Part shown: piece by piece, positions 46,295-56,271 of the stretch
Layout of the letters: the number at the start of each line of letters is the position of its first letter
Position numbering within the stretch: position 1 is the first letter of the stretch
Assembly (NCBI RefSeq): GCF_009649175.1
Contig: NZ_WJPO01000015.1
Coordinates: forward strand, 22,631 to 86,630
Direction: 5' to 3'
DNA from: Rhodovulum strictum
GTDB taxonomy: Bacteria; Pseudomonadota; Alphaproteobacteria; Rhodobacterales; Rhodobacteraceae
Length of the DNA: 64,000 bases
Made by a program: the position numbers and the translations under genes
The notes under the pieces: generated by a model
What the model saw: only the letters and a program-made list of their open reading frames with translations
What the model was told of the DNA's origin: nothing
Databases searched by the model: none

Positions 46295-48427
46295 ATGACG
46301 GACAAGACCAAGAGCTGGGCCGAGACGGCCGCAAAGGAACTGCGCGGCCGCAGCCCCGACGACCTGACCTGGGCCACGCCCGAGGGCATCCCCGTCAAGC
46401 CGCTTTATACCGAGGACGATATCCGCGACCTGCCGCATATGGGCAGCCTGCCGGGCGCCGCGCCCTATACCCGCGGCGTGCGCGCGACGATGTATGCCGG
46501 GCGGCCCTGGACGATCCGGCAATATGCGGGCTTTTCGACCGCCGAGGAATCGAACGCCTTCTACCGCAAGGCGCTGGCCGCCGGGCAGCAGGGCGTCAGC
46601 GTCGCCTTCGACCTGGCGACGCACCGCGGCTATGACAGCGACCATCCCCGCGTGGTGGGCGATGTCGGCAAGGCGGGCGTGGCCATCGACAGCGTCGAGG
46701 ACATGAAGATCCTGTTCGACGGCATCCCGCTGGATCAGGTCAGCGTCTCGATGACGATGAACGGCGCGGTGATCCCGATCCTAGCCAGCTTCATCGTCGC
46801 GGGCGAGGAACAGGGCGTGGACCGCGCGCTTCTGTCGGGCACGATCCAGAACGACATCCTGAAAGAGTTCATGGTGCGGAACACCTATATCTATCCGCCC
46901 GAACCCTCGATGCGGATCGTCGCCGACATCATCGAATACACCTCGACCGATATGCCGCGGTTCAACTCGATCTCGATCTCGGGCTACCACATGCAGGAGG
47001 CGGGCGCGAACCTGGTGCAGGAACTGGCCTTCACCCTTGCCGATGGCAAGGAGTACGTGAAGGCGGCGCTGGAGCGGGGTCTCGATGTCGATGCCTTTGC
47101 CGGGCGACTGTCGTTCTTCTTCGCCATCGGCACCAATTTCTTCATGGAAATCGCCAAGCTGCGCGCCGCCCGCTTCCTGTGGCACCGCATCATGTCGGAA
47201 TTCAACCCGAAGAATCCCGGCTCGCTGATGCTGCGCACCCATTGCCAGACCTCGGGCGTCAGCTTGCAGGAACAGGACCCCTACAACAACATCGTCCGCA
47301 CCGCCTATGAGGCGATGAGCGCGGTTCTTGGTGGCACCCAGTCGCTGCACACCAACAGCTTTGACGAGGCGATCGCGCTGCCCACCGAATTCTCGGCCCG
47401 GATCGCGCGCAACACCCAGTTGATCCTTCAGAACGAGACCAAGGTGACCAAGGTCGTCGATCCGCTGGCGGGTTCCTATTACGTCGAGAAACTGACCGCC
47501 GATCTGGCCGACGCCGCCTGGACGCTGATCGAGGAAGTCGACGCGATGGGCGGCATGACCAAGGCGGTGGCCTCGGGCATGCCCAAGCTCAGGATCGAGG
47601 AGGCCGCCGCGCGCTGGCAGGCCGCGGTCGATCGCGGCGACGAGGTGATCGTCGGCGTCAACAAGTTCCGGCTGGCGAAAGAGGATCCGATCGACATTCT
47701 GGAAATCGACAACCAGAAGGTGCGCGAGGCGCAGATCGCGCGGCTGGAGCGCATCCGCGCCACCCGCGATCAGGCCGCTTGCGACGGGGCGCTTGCGGCG
47801 CTGGAACAGGCCGCGCAAAGCGGTCAGGGCAACCTGTTGCGCCTCGCGGTCGAGGCCGCCCGGGCGCGGGCCTCTGTGGGAGAGATCAGTATGGCGATGG
47901 AAAAGGCGTTCGGACGGCACCGCGCCGAGGTCAGGACCCTGTCGGGTGTCTATGGCGCCGCCTATGAGGGCGACGAGGGCTTTGCCGCGATCCAGAAGGC
48001 GGTGGAGGATTTTGCCGAGGTCGAGGGGCGGCGTCCGCGGATGCTGGTGGTCAAGATGGGCCAGGACGGCCATGACCGCGGCGCCAAGGTGATCGCCACG
48101 GCCTTTGCCGATATCGGTTTCGATGTCGATGTCGGTACGCTGTTCCAGACGCCCGAAGAGGCTGCGCAGGATGCCATCGACAACGACGTGCATGTGATCG
48201 GTGTCTCGTCGCTGGCCGCCGGGCACAAGACGCTGGCGCCCAAGCTGATCGAGGCGCTCAAGGCGCAGGGGGCCGAGGACATCATCGTGATCTGCGGCGG
48301 CGTGATCCCGCAGCAGGACTACGATTTCCTCAAGGCCGCAGGCGTCAAGGCGATCTTCGGGCCGGGCACCAACATCCCGGCCGCCGCCAGCGACATCCTG
48401 CGCCTGATCCGCGAGGCACGGGCCTGA
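46295..48427 (+). CDS. mcm: Methylmalonyl-CoA mutase
   Basis: The 710-residue single-chain mutase converts (R)-methylmalonyl-CoA to succinyl-CoA with adenosylcobalamin. The N-terminal TIM barrel includes [21 protein letters not shown] and GYHMQEAGA; the C-terminal cobalamin domain has DGHDRG at residues 591-596, with His593 as the lower cobalt ligand. It completes the propionyl-CoA to succinyl-CoA route begun by PccAB; the epimerase is not in this window. No TTTGCAAA element lies directly upstream. Confidence 0.97.
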   Translation: MTDKTKSWAETAAKELRGRSPDDLTWATPEGIPVKPLYTEDDIRDLPHMGSLPGAAPYTRGVRATMYAGRPWTIRQYAGFSTAEESNAFYRKALAAGQQGVSVAFDLATHRGYDSDHPRVVGDVGKAGVAIDSVEDMKILFDGIPLDQVSVSMTMNGAVIPILASFIVAGEEQGVDRALLSGTIQNDILKEFMVRNTYIYPPEPSMRIVADIIEYTSTDMPRFNSISISGYHMQEAGANLVQELAFTLADGKEYVKAALERGLDVDAFAGRLSFFFAIGTNFFMEIAKLRAARFLWHRIMSEFNPKNPGSLMLRTHCQTSGVSLQEQDPYNNIVRTAYEAMSAVLGGTQSLHTNSFDEAIALPTEFSARIARNTQLILQNETKVTKVVDPLAGSYYVEKLTADLADAAWTLIEEVDAMGGMTKAVASGMPKLRIEEAAARWQAAVDRGDEVIVGVNKFRLAKEDPIDILEIDNQKVREAQIARLERIRATRDQAACDGALAALEQAAQSGQGNLLRLAVEAARARASVGEISMAMEKAFGRHRAEVRTLSGVYGAAYEGDEGFAAIQKAVEDFAEVEGRRPRMLVVKMGQDGHDRGAKVIATAFADIGFDVDVGTLFQTPEEAAQDAIDNDVHVIGVSSLAAGHKTLAPKLIEALKAQGAEDIIVICGGVIPQQDYDFLKAAGVKAIFGPGTNIPAAASDILRLIREARA

Positions 48428-48479
48428 CATGACGGCCCCGGCGGCGGCGTCGCTGCGTCGGGTGTCGGCTTGCCATTGC

Positions 48480-48499
48480 ATCCCCGCCCCGGCGGGGAT
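48480..48499. terminator. Hairpin downstream of the mutase gene
   Basis: ATCCCCGCC and GGCGGGGAT form a perfect 9-pair stem with a CC loop about 50 bases after the mcm stop and 40 before the next start. No T-run follows. Confidence 0.4.
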
Positions 48500-48538
48500 C
48501 ACATGCACGCGACCCGACCGAAAGGAGCGCCCCCGCCG

Positions 48539-49156
48539 ATGCTGAGCCTCGATCACCTCGCCCTCAGTGCCGGGACGCTTGAGGCGGGCGTGGCCATGGT
48601 CGAGGACCGCCTCGGGGTGCGGCTTGCTCCCGGTGGCCGCCATGCCGCGATGGGCACCCATAACCGGCTCTTGCGCCTTGGACCCGGCTTCTATCTCGAG
48701 GTCATCGCCATCGACCCCGAGGCGCCTGCGCCCGGTCGCCCCCGCTGGTTCGATCTCGACCGCTTTGCCGGGCCGCCGCGGCTGACGAACTGGATCGCGC
48801 GCTGCGACGATCTGGAGGCCGCGCTGGCCCGTGCGCCGACGGGCAGCGGCAGGCCGATGGATCTTGCCCGCGGCGATCTGCGCTGGCGCATGGCCGTGCC
48901 CGAGGACGGGCGTCTGCCCTTTGACGGGCTGTTTCCCGCGCTGATCGACTGGCAGGGGGCGGCGCATCCCGCCGGGCTTCTGCCCGAAACCGGCTGCCGC
49001 CTGGCCGCGCTGGAACTGCACCATCCGCGTGCCGAGGCCCTGCGCCTCGCGCTGCGCGGCCTGATCGACGATCCCCGGATCGCGGTTCACCAGGCCCCTC
49101 TGCCCGCGCTGCGCGCGCTGATCGACACGCCCTCCGGCCGGCGCGCGCTGGAATGA
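48539..49156 (+). CDS. VOC superfamily (glyoxalase-like) protein
   Basis: The 205-residue protein begins MLSLDHLALSAGTLEAGVAMV and contains GTHNRLLRLGPGFYLEVIAID, the pattern of the glyoxalase-like domain (PF13468 group). Such proteins bind a metal and catalyse isomerisation or ring cleavage; the substrate is not known. AAAGGAG precedes the ATG by about eleven bases. The stop overlaps the next gene's start (ATGA). Confidence 0.82.
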   Translation: MLSLDHLALSAGTLEAGVAMVEDRLGVRLAPGGRHAAMGTHNRLLRLGPGFYLEVIAIDPEAPAPGRPRWFDLDRFAGPPRLTNWIARCDDLEAALARAPTGSGRPMDLARGDLRWRMAVPEDGRLPFDGLFPALIDWQGAAHPAGLLPETGCRLAALELHHPRAEALRLALRGLIDDPRIAVHQAPLPALRALIDTPSGRRALE

Positions 49157-49674
49157 CGATCCGCCCTGCCATGCCCGGGGATGCCGCCGCGCTGGCCGCG
49201 ATCTGGAACCCGATCATCCGCGACACGCCGATCATCTTTCATTCCGCCCGGAAGACGCCCGAAGGCGTTGCCGAGATGATCGTGACCCGGACCGCCGCGG
49301 GCCACGGCTTTTTCGTCGCTGCCGAGGGCGCGGCGATCCTGGGCCTTGCCACCTATGCCCAGTTCCGCCCGGGCGATGGCTATGCCCGCGCGATGGAGCA
49401 CACGATCCTGCTGGCGCCTGCGGCCCGGGGCAGGGGGCTGGGCCGGGCGCTGATGGCGGCGCTGGAAACCCATGCCGCCGGTGCAGGCGCGCATGCCATG
49501 ATCGCCGCTGTCAGTGCTGCCAATCCCGCCGGCATCGGCTTTCATGCCGCGCTGGGCTATGCCGAGGTCGGCCGCCTGCCGCAGGTGGGGTTCAAGGCCG
49601 GGCGCTGGCTCGATCTGGTGCTGATGCAGAAGATCCTTTCCGCCGCACCTGACATGGGCGCCGCGGCGCGCTAG
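49153..49674 (+). CDS. GNAT family N-acetyltransferase
   Basis: The 173-residue protein resembles the phosphinothricin/methionine-sulfone acetyltransferase group: IRPAMPGDAAALAAIWNPII at the start, then TPIIFHSARKTPE, and the acetyl-CoA loop LLAPAARGRGLGRALM. It should acetylate an amino group of a small molecule. It is translationally coupled to the VOC gene, and a stop ten bases before the TerB/J-domain gene places all three in one transcript. Confidence 0.87.
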   Translation: MTIRPAMPGDAAALAAIWNPIIRDTPIIFHSARKTPEGVAEMIVTRTAAGHGFFVAAEGAAILGLATYAQFRPGDGYARAMEHTILLAPAARGRGLGRALMAALETHAAGAGAHAMIAAVSAANPAGIGFHAALGYAEVGRLPQVGFKAGRWLDLVLMQKILSAAPDMGAAAR

Positions 49675-49684
49675 TCTCGCGGCC

Positions 49685-50368
49685 ATGTCGCTCTGGTCCC
49701 GCATCTCTGCCGCCGTCTCTGCGCTTGCCAAGGGCGAAAGCCTGGCCACGGTCTTCGACCGTCTGCGCACGCCGCCCGAGCGTAGCGTGGCCTTTACCAT
49801 CGCGGTCATCGCGCTGGGCGCCAAGATGGCCAAGGCCGACGGGCAGGTGACCCGCAACGAGGTCGCGGCCTTCCGCGAGGTCTTTACCATCCCGCCCTCG
49901 GAAGAGGCCAATGCCGCGCGCGTCTTCGATCTGGCCCGTCAGGACGTGGCCGGGTTCGAGGAATATGCCCGCCGCATCCGCCGCATGTTCCGCGGCCGCA
50001 AGGAACCGCTCTGCGATCTGATGGAGGGGCTGTTCTTCATCGCGCTGGCCGATGGCAAGTATCACCCTGCCGAAGACGCCTTTCTTGCCCGCGTCGCCAC
50101 AGCCTTTGGCCTCAGCGAGGCGCAGTTCCGCACGTTGCGCGCCCGGTTCGTGCCCGATGCCGCGCCCGATCCCTATACCGTGCTTGGCGTCGACCCCGGC
50201 GACGATCTCGACAGCATCCGCAAGGTCTGGCGCAAGGAGGTGCGCGAGACCCATCCCGACCGGATGCATGCCCGCGGCGTGCCCGAAGAGGCGATCCACC
50301 TGGCCGAGCGGCGGCTGATCGCGGTCAATGCCGCCTGGGAACAGATCGTGCAGGAGCGCGCGGCATGA
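49685..50368 (+). CDS. TerB-J domain protein (DjlA-like)
   Basis: The 227-residue protein has an N-terminal TerB-like helical domain (AVIALGAKMAKADGQVTRNE, FFIALADGKYHPAEDAFL) and a C-terminal J domain with HPD in RETHPDRMHARG (about residues 193-204). It resembles DjlA but lacks the N-terminal membrane helix of the E. coli protein. J domains recruit and stimulate DnaK. The gene stop overlaps or abuts the downstream nuclease-fold gene within eight bases. Confidence 0.88.
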   Translation: MSLWSRISAAVSALAKGESLATVFDRLRTPPERSVAFTIAVIALGAKMAKADGQVTRNEVAAFREVFTIPPSEEANAARVFDLARQDVAGFEEYARRIRRMFRGRKEPLCDLMEGLFFIALADGKYHPAEDAFLARVATAFGLSEAQFRTLRARFVPDAAPDPYTVLGVDPGDDLDSIRKVWRKEVRETHPDRMHARGVPEEAIHLAERRLIAVNAAWEQIVQERAA

Positions 50369-50375
50369 GGCGGCC

Positions 50376-51407
50376 ATGAGGATCGCCACCTACAATGTCG
50401 AATGGTTCAACGCGCTGTTCGACGATCAGGGCAACCTTCTGGACGACGATGCACCCTCGGGCCGTACCGGCGTGACCCGGCACCAGCAGATCGAGGCGCT
50501 GGGCATCGTCTTTACCGCGCTCGATGCCGATGCGGTTCTGGTGGTCGAGGCGCCCGACGATACCGGCCGCCGCTCGACCGTCACGGCGCTTGAGAATTTC
50601 GCGCAAGTGATGGGTCTGCGTGCGCGGCGGGTGCTGATCGGCTTCACCTCTGACAGCCAGCAGGAAATCGCGCTACTCTACGATCCCGACCGGCTCAGCC
50701 CGCGCCACGACCCGCAGGGCGATCCGACCGGCAAGAAGGGCTCGGCCGAGGCGCCGCGTTTTGACGGAGTGTTCCGCTGGGATCTGGATGTGGACAGTGC
50801 GGCCGACCTGATCCGCTTTTCCAGGCCGCCGCTGGAACTGGCGGTGCAAAGCGCGCAGGGCTTCGCCTTTCGCATGATCGGGGTGCATGTGAAGTCCAAG
50901 GCCCCCTACGGCGCCTCGACGCCCGAAGAGGTGATGCGGATCTCGATCCAGAACCGGCGCAAGCAGATGGCGCAATGCATCTGGCTGCGCCAGCGGATCG
51001 AGGCGCATCTGGCCGCGGGCGAACCGTTGATCGTGCTGGGCGATTTCAACGATGGCCCCGGGCTTGACGAATACGAAAAGCTCTTCGGCCGTTCCGGGGT
51101 CGAGATCGTGATGGGGCTGGACGTGCCGCGCGAGATGCGGCTTTACGACCCCCATGCACGACAGGCGCAGCACGGCCGGTCCGCCGCCCAGCCCGCCACC
51201 GCCCGGTTCTACATCCAGTCCGAGCGGCACTATCTGTCGGCCCTGCTCGATTACGTGATGATCTCGTCCGACCTGCGTGCGCGCCGCCCGGCCTGGCGCA
51301 TCTGGCACCCGTTCGACGACCCCGACCTTTACCGCGTGCCCGAACTGCGCGAGGCGCTGCTGGCGGCCTCCGACCATTTCCCGGTCAGTCTCGATATCGA
51401 GCTTTGA
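50376..51407 (+). CDS. Endonuclease/exonuclease/phosphatase family protein
   Basis: The 343-residue protein starts MRIATYNVEWFNALF, with the Asn-Glu metal site, and has VVVEAPDD, GVHVKSKAPYGA, LGDFNDGPGLDEYEKL and the terminal SDHFPVSLDIEL, all typical of the EEP fold. Substrate may be nucleic acid or a phosphoester; no signal peptide is present. Its start was taken at 50376 because the family motif begins there. Confidence 0.86.
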   Translation: MRIATYNVEWFNALFDDQGNLLDDDAPSGRTGVTRHQQIEALGIVFTALDADAVLVVEAPDDTGRRSTVTALENFAQVMGLRARRVLIGFTSDSQQEIALLYDPDRLSPRHDPQGDPTGKKGSAEAPRFDGVFRWDLDVDSAADLIRFSRPPLELAVQSAQGFAFRMIGVHVKSKAPYGASTPEEVMRISIQNRRKQMAQCIWLRQRIEAHLAAGEPLIVLGDFNDGPGLDEYEKLFGRSGVEIVMGLDVPREMRLYDPHARQAQHGRSAAQPATARFYIQSERHYLSALLDYVMISSDLRARRPAWRIWHPFDDPDLYRVPELREALLAASDHFPVSLDIEL

Positions 51408-51439
51408 TCCTATACCCCTGCGGGTCTATATTCTCGGCC

Positions 51440-51775
51440 ATGACCCGGATCGCCGCCCTTTGCCTGGCCGCCCTCGTCGCGTTCGGCCCCACCGCCGCGC
51501 AGGAGGCCGAAACCGCGCCGGAGGCGAATCTGCGCGAGGGGATGGACCTGCTGGGGCAGGGGATGCGGCTGTTGTTCAGGGGGCTCGGGGACGAACTGGA
51601 ACCGGCCTTGCGCGATCTGGCCGAGACGATGCAACCCGCGCTGCGCCGTCTGATCGAGATCGTGGACGATTTCGACGCCTACCAGATGCCCGAGCGGCTG
51701 CCCAATGGCGATATCATCATCCGCCGCAAGCCCGACGCGCCGCCCGTGCCCCCGACCGAGGACATCGAGATCTAG
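51440..51775 (+). CDS. Small secreted protein of a Rhodobacterales family
   Basis: The 111-residue protein has a signal peptide (MTRIAALCLAALVAFGPTAA, then QEAE), a helical middle (EGMDLLGQGMRLLFRGLGDE) and a conserved tail PNGDIIIRRKPDAPP. I recall relatives deposited as AAA+ family ATPase, a name without support here: no Walker motif is present and the protein is too short. The stop codon overlaps that of the convergent ppx gene in a shared CTAG (51772-51775). Confidence 0.75.
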   Translation: MTRIAALCLAALVAFGPTAAQEAETAPEANLREGMDLLGQGMRLLFRGLGDELEPALRDLAETMQPALRRLIEIVDDFDAYQMPERLPNGDIIIRRKPDAPPVPPTEDIEI

Positions 51776-53358
51776 GACCGCCGCACCCGTACCCCGGTTT
51801 CCACCCCCAGCGCCTTGGCCAGCGAGGCAAAGCGCGCCTCTGCCACCTCGCCGAACAGCGGCTCGGCGCGGGCGTCCAGCACCAGTTCCAGCCGCTTCTT
51901 CTTGGGGAAATGGCGCAACTCGGCCAGCGTGTCGGGCGCATCCGACGAGAACATCGCGCCAAAGCGCATAGCCTTGCCCAGCACTTCGGCCTGCTGCATC
52001 TGGACCGGATCGAGCAGCGCGAACAGCGGCTCGAACCGGCTGCCCGCGCGGCTGTTCTTGTAGCGGTGCAGCAGAGAGACGCCGAGGAACACCCGTTCCC
52101 AATGTTCCAGCCCGCCCAGATTGGCCTGGGTCGCGGTGTCGAAACAGACCTCGTGGCGGTAATCGGGATGCGCGCGCCAGGCGGTGTCGTGCAGGTGGCA
52201 GGCCGCCTTGATCAGCCGCCGCTTCTCGGGGCCCGCAGCGCCGAACAGCGGCAGCACGAAATTGTAAAGCCGCTTGCCGAAGCCGGGAAACCGGGCCGCG
52301 TTTGCCTCGACGAAGCGGCAGGCTTCGACCAGCGGATCGCGGGCGCGCAGTTCGGCCGGCATCTGTTCGTACAACAGCCCCTCGCGGATGCCATAGCCCG
52401 ACACCGCGATCTCGCGCGGCTTCAGCCGGGCGACCAGCCGCCTGAGCACCAGCGAGGCGATGGGCACCAGCGATATGCGGTCGATCGAGGTGCCGGTGCG
52501 TGTGCGCAGCGCGTCGATCCCGACGGTCTCGATCCAGTCGAGCGTGGCGGCCAGCGATTTGCGCGTCATGCGGTATTCGTGCAGTACCGTCAGCGGATAG
52601 CCGCGCCGTTCCATGTCAAGCCGCGCAATCGCCCGCCACGATCCGCCCACCAGAAACAGCCGCCCCCGGGACAGGTCCATGCCGTGCGCCAGTGTTTCGA
52701 TCTCGTCGGCGATGAACTGCGTCAGCCCCTTCTTGCCGCCCTTGATGTCCTTCAGCTTGAGCGGCCCCAGCGGCGAGGTGCGCCGCATCCCGACCCGGCC
52801 GCCACTCAGTTCGGCCAGTTCCATCGACGAGCCGCCGATATCGCAGACCAGCCCCTCGGCGCCGGGCCAGCCCAGCAGCACGCCTTGCGCCGACAGCCGC
52901 GCCTCCTCTGCGCCGTCGATCACCCAGGGGCGCAGGCCGGTCTCGCGCTCGATCTGGCGGCGAAAGTCGGGACCGTCCTCGGCATCGCGCATCGCGGCGG
53001 TCGCGACCACGGTCAGGGGGCCGGTGCCCATCGTCTCGCCCAGCATGGCAAAGCGCTTCAGCGCCGACAGCGCGCGCCTGCGCCCCTCGGGCGACAGCCG
53101 CCCGGTCTGGCCCAGCCCCTCGCCCAGCGCGCACATCACCTTCTCGTTGAAGAAATAGGCCGGGCTGCGGGCGGCGCCGTCGAACACCACCATCCGCACC
53201 GAGTTCGACCCGATATCGACGACACCGACGCGCGACAGCGCCCGTGATTCAGGGCCGCCGAACAGGGGGCGGCCAAAGGGTTCCCACGCGTCGGGGCGGT
53301 CGTCGCCGCTGCCGTCCATCTGCTGCCTTTCGCCCGTGGCGTGTTCGGACTCTGCCAA
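51772..53358 (-). CDS. ppx: Ppx/GppA family exopolyphosphatase
   Basis: The 528-residue protein has the ASKHA fold start VGVVDIGSNSVRMVVFDG, phosphate loop VCDIGGSSMELAEL and a C-terminal HD-like domain (LHDTAWRAHPDYRHE). It should release phosphate from polyphosphate or hydrolyse pppGpp. The start was taken as TTG 53358, which has GGAGGG six to seven bases upstream, 15 bases after the ppk1 stop; ATG 53319 with its own AAAGG is the alternative. It forms a polyphosphate operon with ppk1. Confidence 0.92.
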   Translation of the reverse strand: MAESEHATGERQQMDGSGDDRPDAWEPFGRPLFGGPESRALSRVGVVDIGSNSVRMVVFDGAARSPAYFFNEKVMCALGEGLGQTGRLSPEGRRRALSALKRFAMLGETMGTGPLTVVATAAMRDAEDGPDFRRQIERETGLRPWVIDGAEEARLSAQGVLLGWPGAEGLVCDIGGSSMELAELSGGRVGMRRTSPLGPLKLKDIKGGKKGLTQFIADEIETLAHGMDLSRGRLFLVGGSWRAIARLDMERRGYPLTVLHEYRMTRKSLAATLDWIETVGIDALRTRTGTSIDRISLVPIASLVLRRLVARLKPREIAVSGYGIREGLLYEQMPAELRARDPLVEACRFVEANAARFPGFGKRLYNFVLPLFGAAGPEKRRLIKAACHLHDTAWRAHPDYRHEVCFDTATQANLGGLEHWERVFLGVSLLHRYKNSRAGSRFEPLFALLDPVQMQQAEVLGKAMRFGAMFSSDAPDTLAELRHFPKKKRLELVLDARAEPLFGEVAEARFASLAKALGVETGVRVRRS

Positions 53359-53373
53359 GCCGGCCCTCCGCCG

Positions 53374-55542
53374 TCAATCGGCGACGTTCGCCAGTTGCGG
53401 TACATCGGCCGCCCCCGCCGTGCCACGACCGGAAAGCGAGGGGTTCTCCATGAAGAAGCGGTGGCAGTTGAACGCCTCTGGCCCGGCCTTGGCGCGCACG
53501 AAGCTGCCATCGGGCTGCATCACCCAGCTTTGCGCCTCGTCGGCCAGGTTCGCGGCCATGACCTGATCGACGATCTGCGCCTTGACGGTGGGGTTGGTGC
53601 ATTCCACCAGCGTTTCCACCCGGCGGTTGAGGTTGCGCCCCATCCAGTCCGCCGACGAGATGTAGACCCGTGCCTTGGGCGAGGGCAGGCCAAAGCCGTT
53701 GCCGAAGCACACGATGCGCGAATGTTCCAGGAACCGGCCGATGATCGACTTGACCCGGATATTCTCGGACAACCCCTTGATGCCGGGCCTGATCCCGCAG
53801 ATGCCGCGCACCACCAGGTCGATCTTTACCCCTGCGGCCGAGGCGGCATAAAGCGCGTCGATCACGTCGGGCTCGATCAGCGCGTTCATCTTGGCCCAGA
53901 TCCGCGCAGGCCGCCCGGCGCGGGCATGCCCGGCCTCTTCGGCGATGCGCTGCAACAGCGTGGATTTCAGCGACAGTGGCGAGATCGACAGGTTTTCCAG
54001 CCCGTCGGGCTCGGCATAGCCGCCGATATAGTTGAACACCTTGGTCGCATCCCGGCCCAGCGCCGCGTCGCAGGTGAACAGCGACAGGTCCGTGTAGATG
54101 CGCGCGGTGATCGGGTGGTAGTTGCCGGTGCCGTAATGGGTATAGGTCACCAGGTTCTCGCCCTCGCGCCGGACCACGGTGCTGATCTTGGCGTGGGTCT
54201 TGTAGTTGATGAAGCCATAGACGACATGCGCGCCCGAGCGTTCCAGCCGCCGCGACTGGCGGATATTGGCAGCCTCGTCGAAGCGGGCCTTCAGTTCCAC
54301 CAGCGCCGTCACCGACTTGCCGTCCTCGGCCGCCTCGCACAGCGCCTCGACGATGGGCGAGTTCTTGGAGGTCCGGTACAGCGTCTGCTTGATCGCGACC
54401 ACATCGGGATCGCGCGCGGCCTGTTGCAGGAAGCGCACCACCATGTCGAAGGTTTCATAGGGGTGATGCAGCAGCATGTCCTTCTGCCGGATCGCGGCGA
54501 ACATGTCGCCCTCGTGGTCCTGCACCCGTTCGGGCACCCGCGGGGTAAAGCTTTTCCACAGCAGATCCGGCCGGTCGTCGATCACCAGTTCCTTGAGATC
54601 GGCCAGCCCGATCAGCCCGCGCACCTCGATCACGTCCTCTTCGGTGATGTGCAACTCGCGGATGATGACCGAGCGCAGCTCCTCGGGCGCGCCCGAGGTC
54701 ATCTTCATGCGCACCACCTCGCCCCGGCGCCGCCGCTTCAGCGCCACCTCGAACTCGCGCACCAGATCCTCGGCCTCTTCCTCGACCTCCAGATCGCTGT
54801 CGCGCAGCACGCGGAAGGTACAGCTTCCGACCGCCCGGTAGCCCGGGAACAGCGAGGACAGATGCACCAGCAGCAATTCCTCCAGCGGCAGGAACCGCGC
54901 CTGCCCCTCGCGCGCGGGCAGCCGGATGAAGCGCGCGATCTGATGCGGGATCGGCAACAGCGCCTGCAAGGGCTGGCCGTCGCGCTCGCGTTCAAGCTGC
55001 AAGGCCAGACAGAAGCCGGTATTGGGGATGAACGGGAAGGGATGCGCCGGGTCGATGGCCAGCGGCGACAGGATCGGAAAGACCTTGTGCAGGAAATGTT
55101 CGCGCAGATGGGCCCGGTCGGCCTTGGTCAGGCGCGAGCGCGTCAGAAGGTGGATATCGGCTTCTTCCATCAGCTTCTTCAGCCGGTTCCAGCTGGCCTG
55201 CTGCGCCTGCAACAGCCGCCGCGCGTCGCGGTCGATCAGCACAAGCTGTTCGGCCGGCACCAGCCCGTCGGCGGCGGGCGTGGTGTTGCCCTTCTTCGCC
55301 AGTTCGCGCAGGCCCGCCACGCGCACGGTGTAGAACTCGTCCAGGTTGGTGGCCGAGATCGACACGAAGCGCACCCGCTCCAGCAGGGGCACGCGCGGGT
55401 TGTCGGCCTCTTCGAGGACACGCCAGTTGAAGCCAAGCCAGCTGAGTTCGCGGTTGAAGAACCGCTTCGGTCCCGTGCGCTGCGGCTCGGGGATCTCGAC
55501 GGGCAGGGGGAAGGGGGCTTTGAGGAAATCGGCCTGGGTCAT
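53374..55542 (-). CDS. ppk1: Polyphosphate kinase 1
   Basis: The 722-residue protein makes polyphosphate from ATP. It begins near [20 protein letters not shown], carries the catalytic-histidine region [20 protein letters not shown], and [15 protein letters not shown] and SRIVCFGNG match conserved PPK1 blocks. Size fits the family. The ppx gene follows within 15 bases and hdaA precedes it by 41 bases on the same strand, so all may be expressed together. Confidence 0.95.
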   Translation of the reverse strand: MTQADFLKAPFPLPVEIPEPQRTGPKRFFNRELSWLGFNWRVLEEADNPRVPLLERVRFVSISATNLDEFYTVRVAGLRELAKKGNTTPAADGLVPAEQLVLIDRDARRLLQAQQASWNRLKKLMEEADIHLLTRSRLTKADRAHLREHFLHKVFPILSPLAIDPAHPFPFIPNTGFCLALQLERERDGQPLQALLPIPHQIARFIRLPAREGQARFLPLEELLLVHLSSLFPGYRAVGSCTFRVLRDSDLEVEEEAEDLVREFEVALKRRRRGEVVRMKMTSGAPEELRSVIIRELHITEEDVIEVRGLIGLADLKELVIDDRPDLLWKSFTPRVPERVQDHEGDMFAAIRQKDMLLHHPYETFDMVVRFLQQAARDPDVVAIKQTLYRTSKNSPIVEALCEAAEDGKSVTALVELKARFDEAANIRQSRRLERSGAHVVYGFINYKTHAKISTVVRREGENLVTYTHYGTGNYHPITARIYTDLSLFTCDAALGRDATKVFNYIGGYAEPDGLENLSISPLSLKSTLLQRIAEEAGHARAGRPARIWAKMNALIEPDVIDALYAASAAGVKIDLVVRGICGIRPGIKGLSENIRVKSIIGRFLEHSRIVCFGNGFGLPSPKARVYISSADWMGRNLNRRVETLVECTNPTVKAQIVDQVMAANLADEAQSWVMQPDGSFVRAKAGPEAFNCHRFFMENPSLSGRGTAGAADVPQLANVAD

Positions 55543-55583
55543 GGCGGCGCTTATGAATGGGGGTTATGACGGCTGAGTGACAG

Positions 55584-56270
55584 TTATCGGGCCAGCGAGG
55601 CGGTCTTGTCCAGCACCGTGCGGGCCAGCCGGATGCCCGGCCGGTGGCCGGTCGCCAGCGCCTCGCGGTCGATGGCGGCGACGGTTTCGGCAGCGGCGGC
55701 GAAAGAGCGTTCCATCCGCCCGACCAGATAGCCGATCAGTTGCGGTGTGACCGCCAACTGGCGGTCGGCAAACAGCTTGACCAGCACTGCGGCCAGCAGC
55801 GCGTCATCGGGCGGGTTCAGCTGCGCCGTGGCGGCGGCCTGCATCCGGCTGGCCAGATCGGGCAGAGCCAGCGCCCAGTCCCGCGCCGCACCGCGCGCGG
55901 TCAGCAACAGCGCGCCGCCCCCCGCCGCCAGCAGGTTGTGCAGGTGAAACAGCGCCGTTTCGGCAGGGCCATCGCCACCGATCCGGTCGGCATCCTCGAT
56001 GGCCACGGCACCCGCCGCCGCCAGCGCGGGCAGATCGGCCTGCGCCAGATCCGCGGCCTGCACGACCGGCGCGCCGGTCAGTTCCGCCCAGACATGAACC
56101 AGATGGGTCTTGCCCGCGCCCTCTGGGCCGATCAGCAGCAGCTTGCCACCCGGCCAACCGCGCCAGTCCTCGACCTGCGCCACCGCGATGGCATTCGCGG
56201 GTGCCACGAAAAAGGCCTCGCGCCCCCGCGCAGGCCGCACGTGCAGGTCAAGGATCAACTGGCGGGCCAT
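55584..56270 (-). CDS. hdaA: HdaA/DnaA-related regulator of replication initiation
   Basis: The 228-residue protein begins MARQLILDLHVRPARG, where QLILDL is the beta-clamp-binding motif typical of Hda, followed by an AAA+ part with Walker A IGPEGAGKTHLVHVW and a DnaA-like IEDADRIGG Walker B. It lacks the DnaA DNA-binding domain. Hda with the clamp stimulates ATP hydrolysis on DnaA to prevent re-initiation. The start is one codon region before the stop of the AI-2E permease gene on the same strand. Confidence 0.88.
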   Translation of the reverse strand: MARQLILDLHVRPARGREAFFVAPANAIAVAQVEDWRGWPGGKLLLIGPEGAGKTHLVHVWAELTGAPVVQAADLAQADLPALAAAGAVAIEDADRIGGDGPAETALFHLHNLLAAGGGALLLTARGAARDWALALPDLASRMQAAATAQLNPPDDALLAAVLVKLFADRQLAVTPQLIGYLVGRMERSFAAAAETVAAIDREALATGHRPGIRLARTVLDKTASLAR

Positions 56271-56271
56271 G

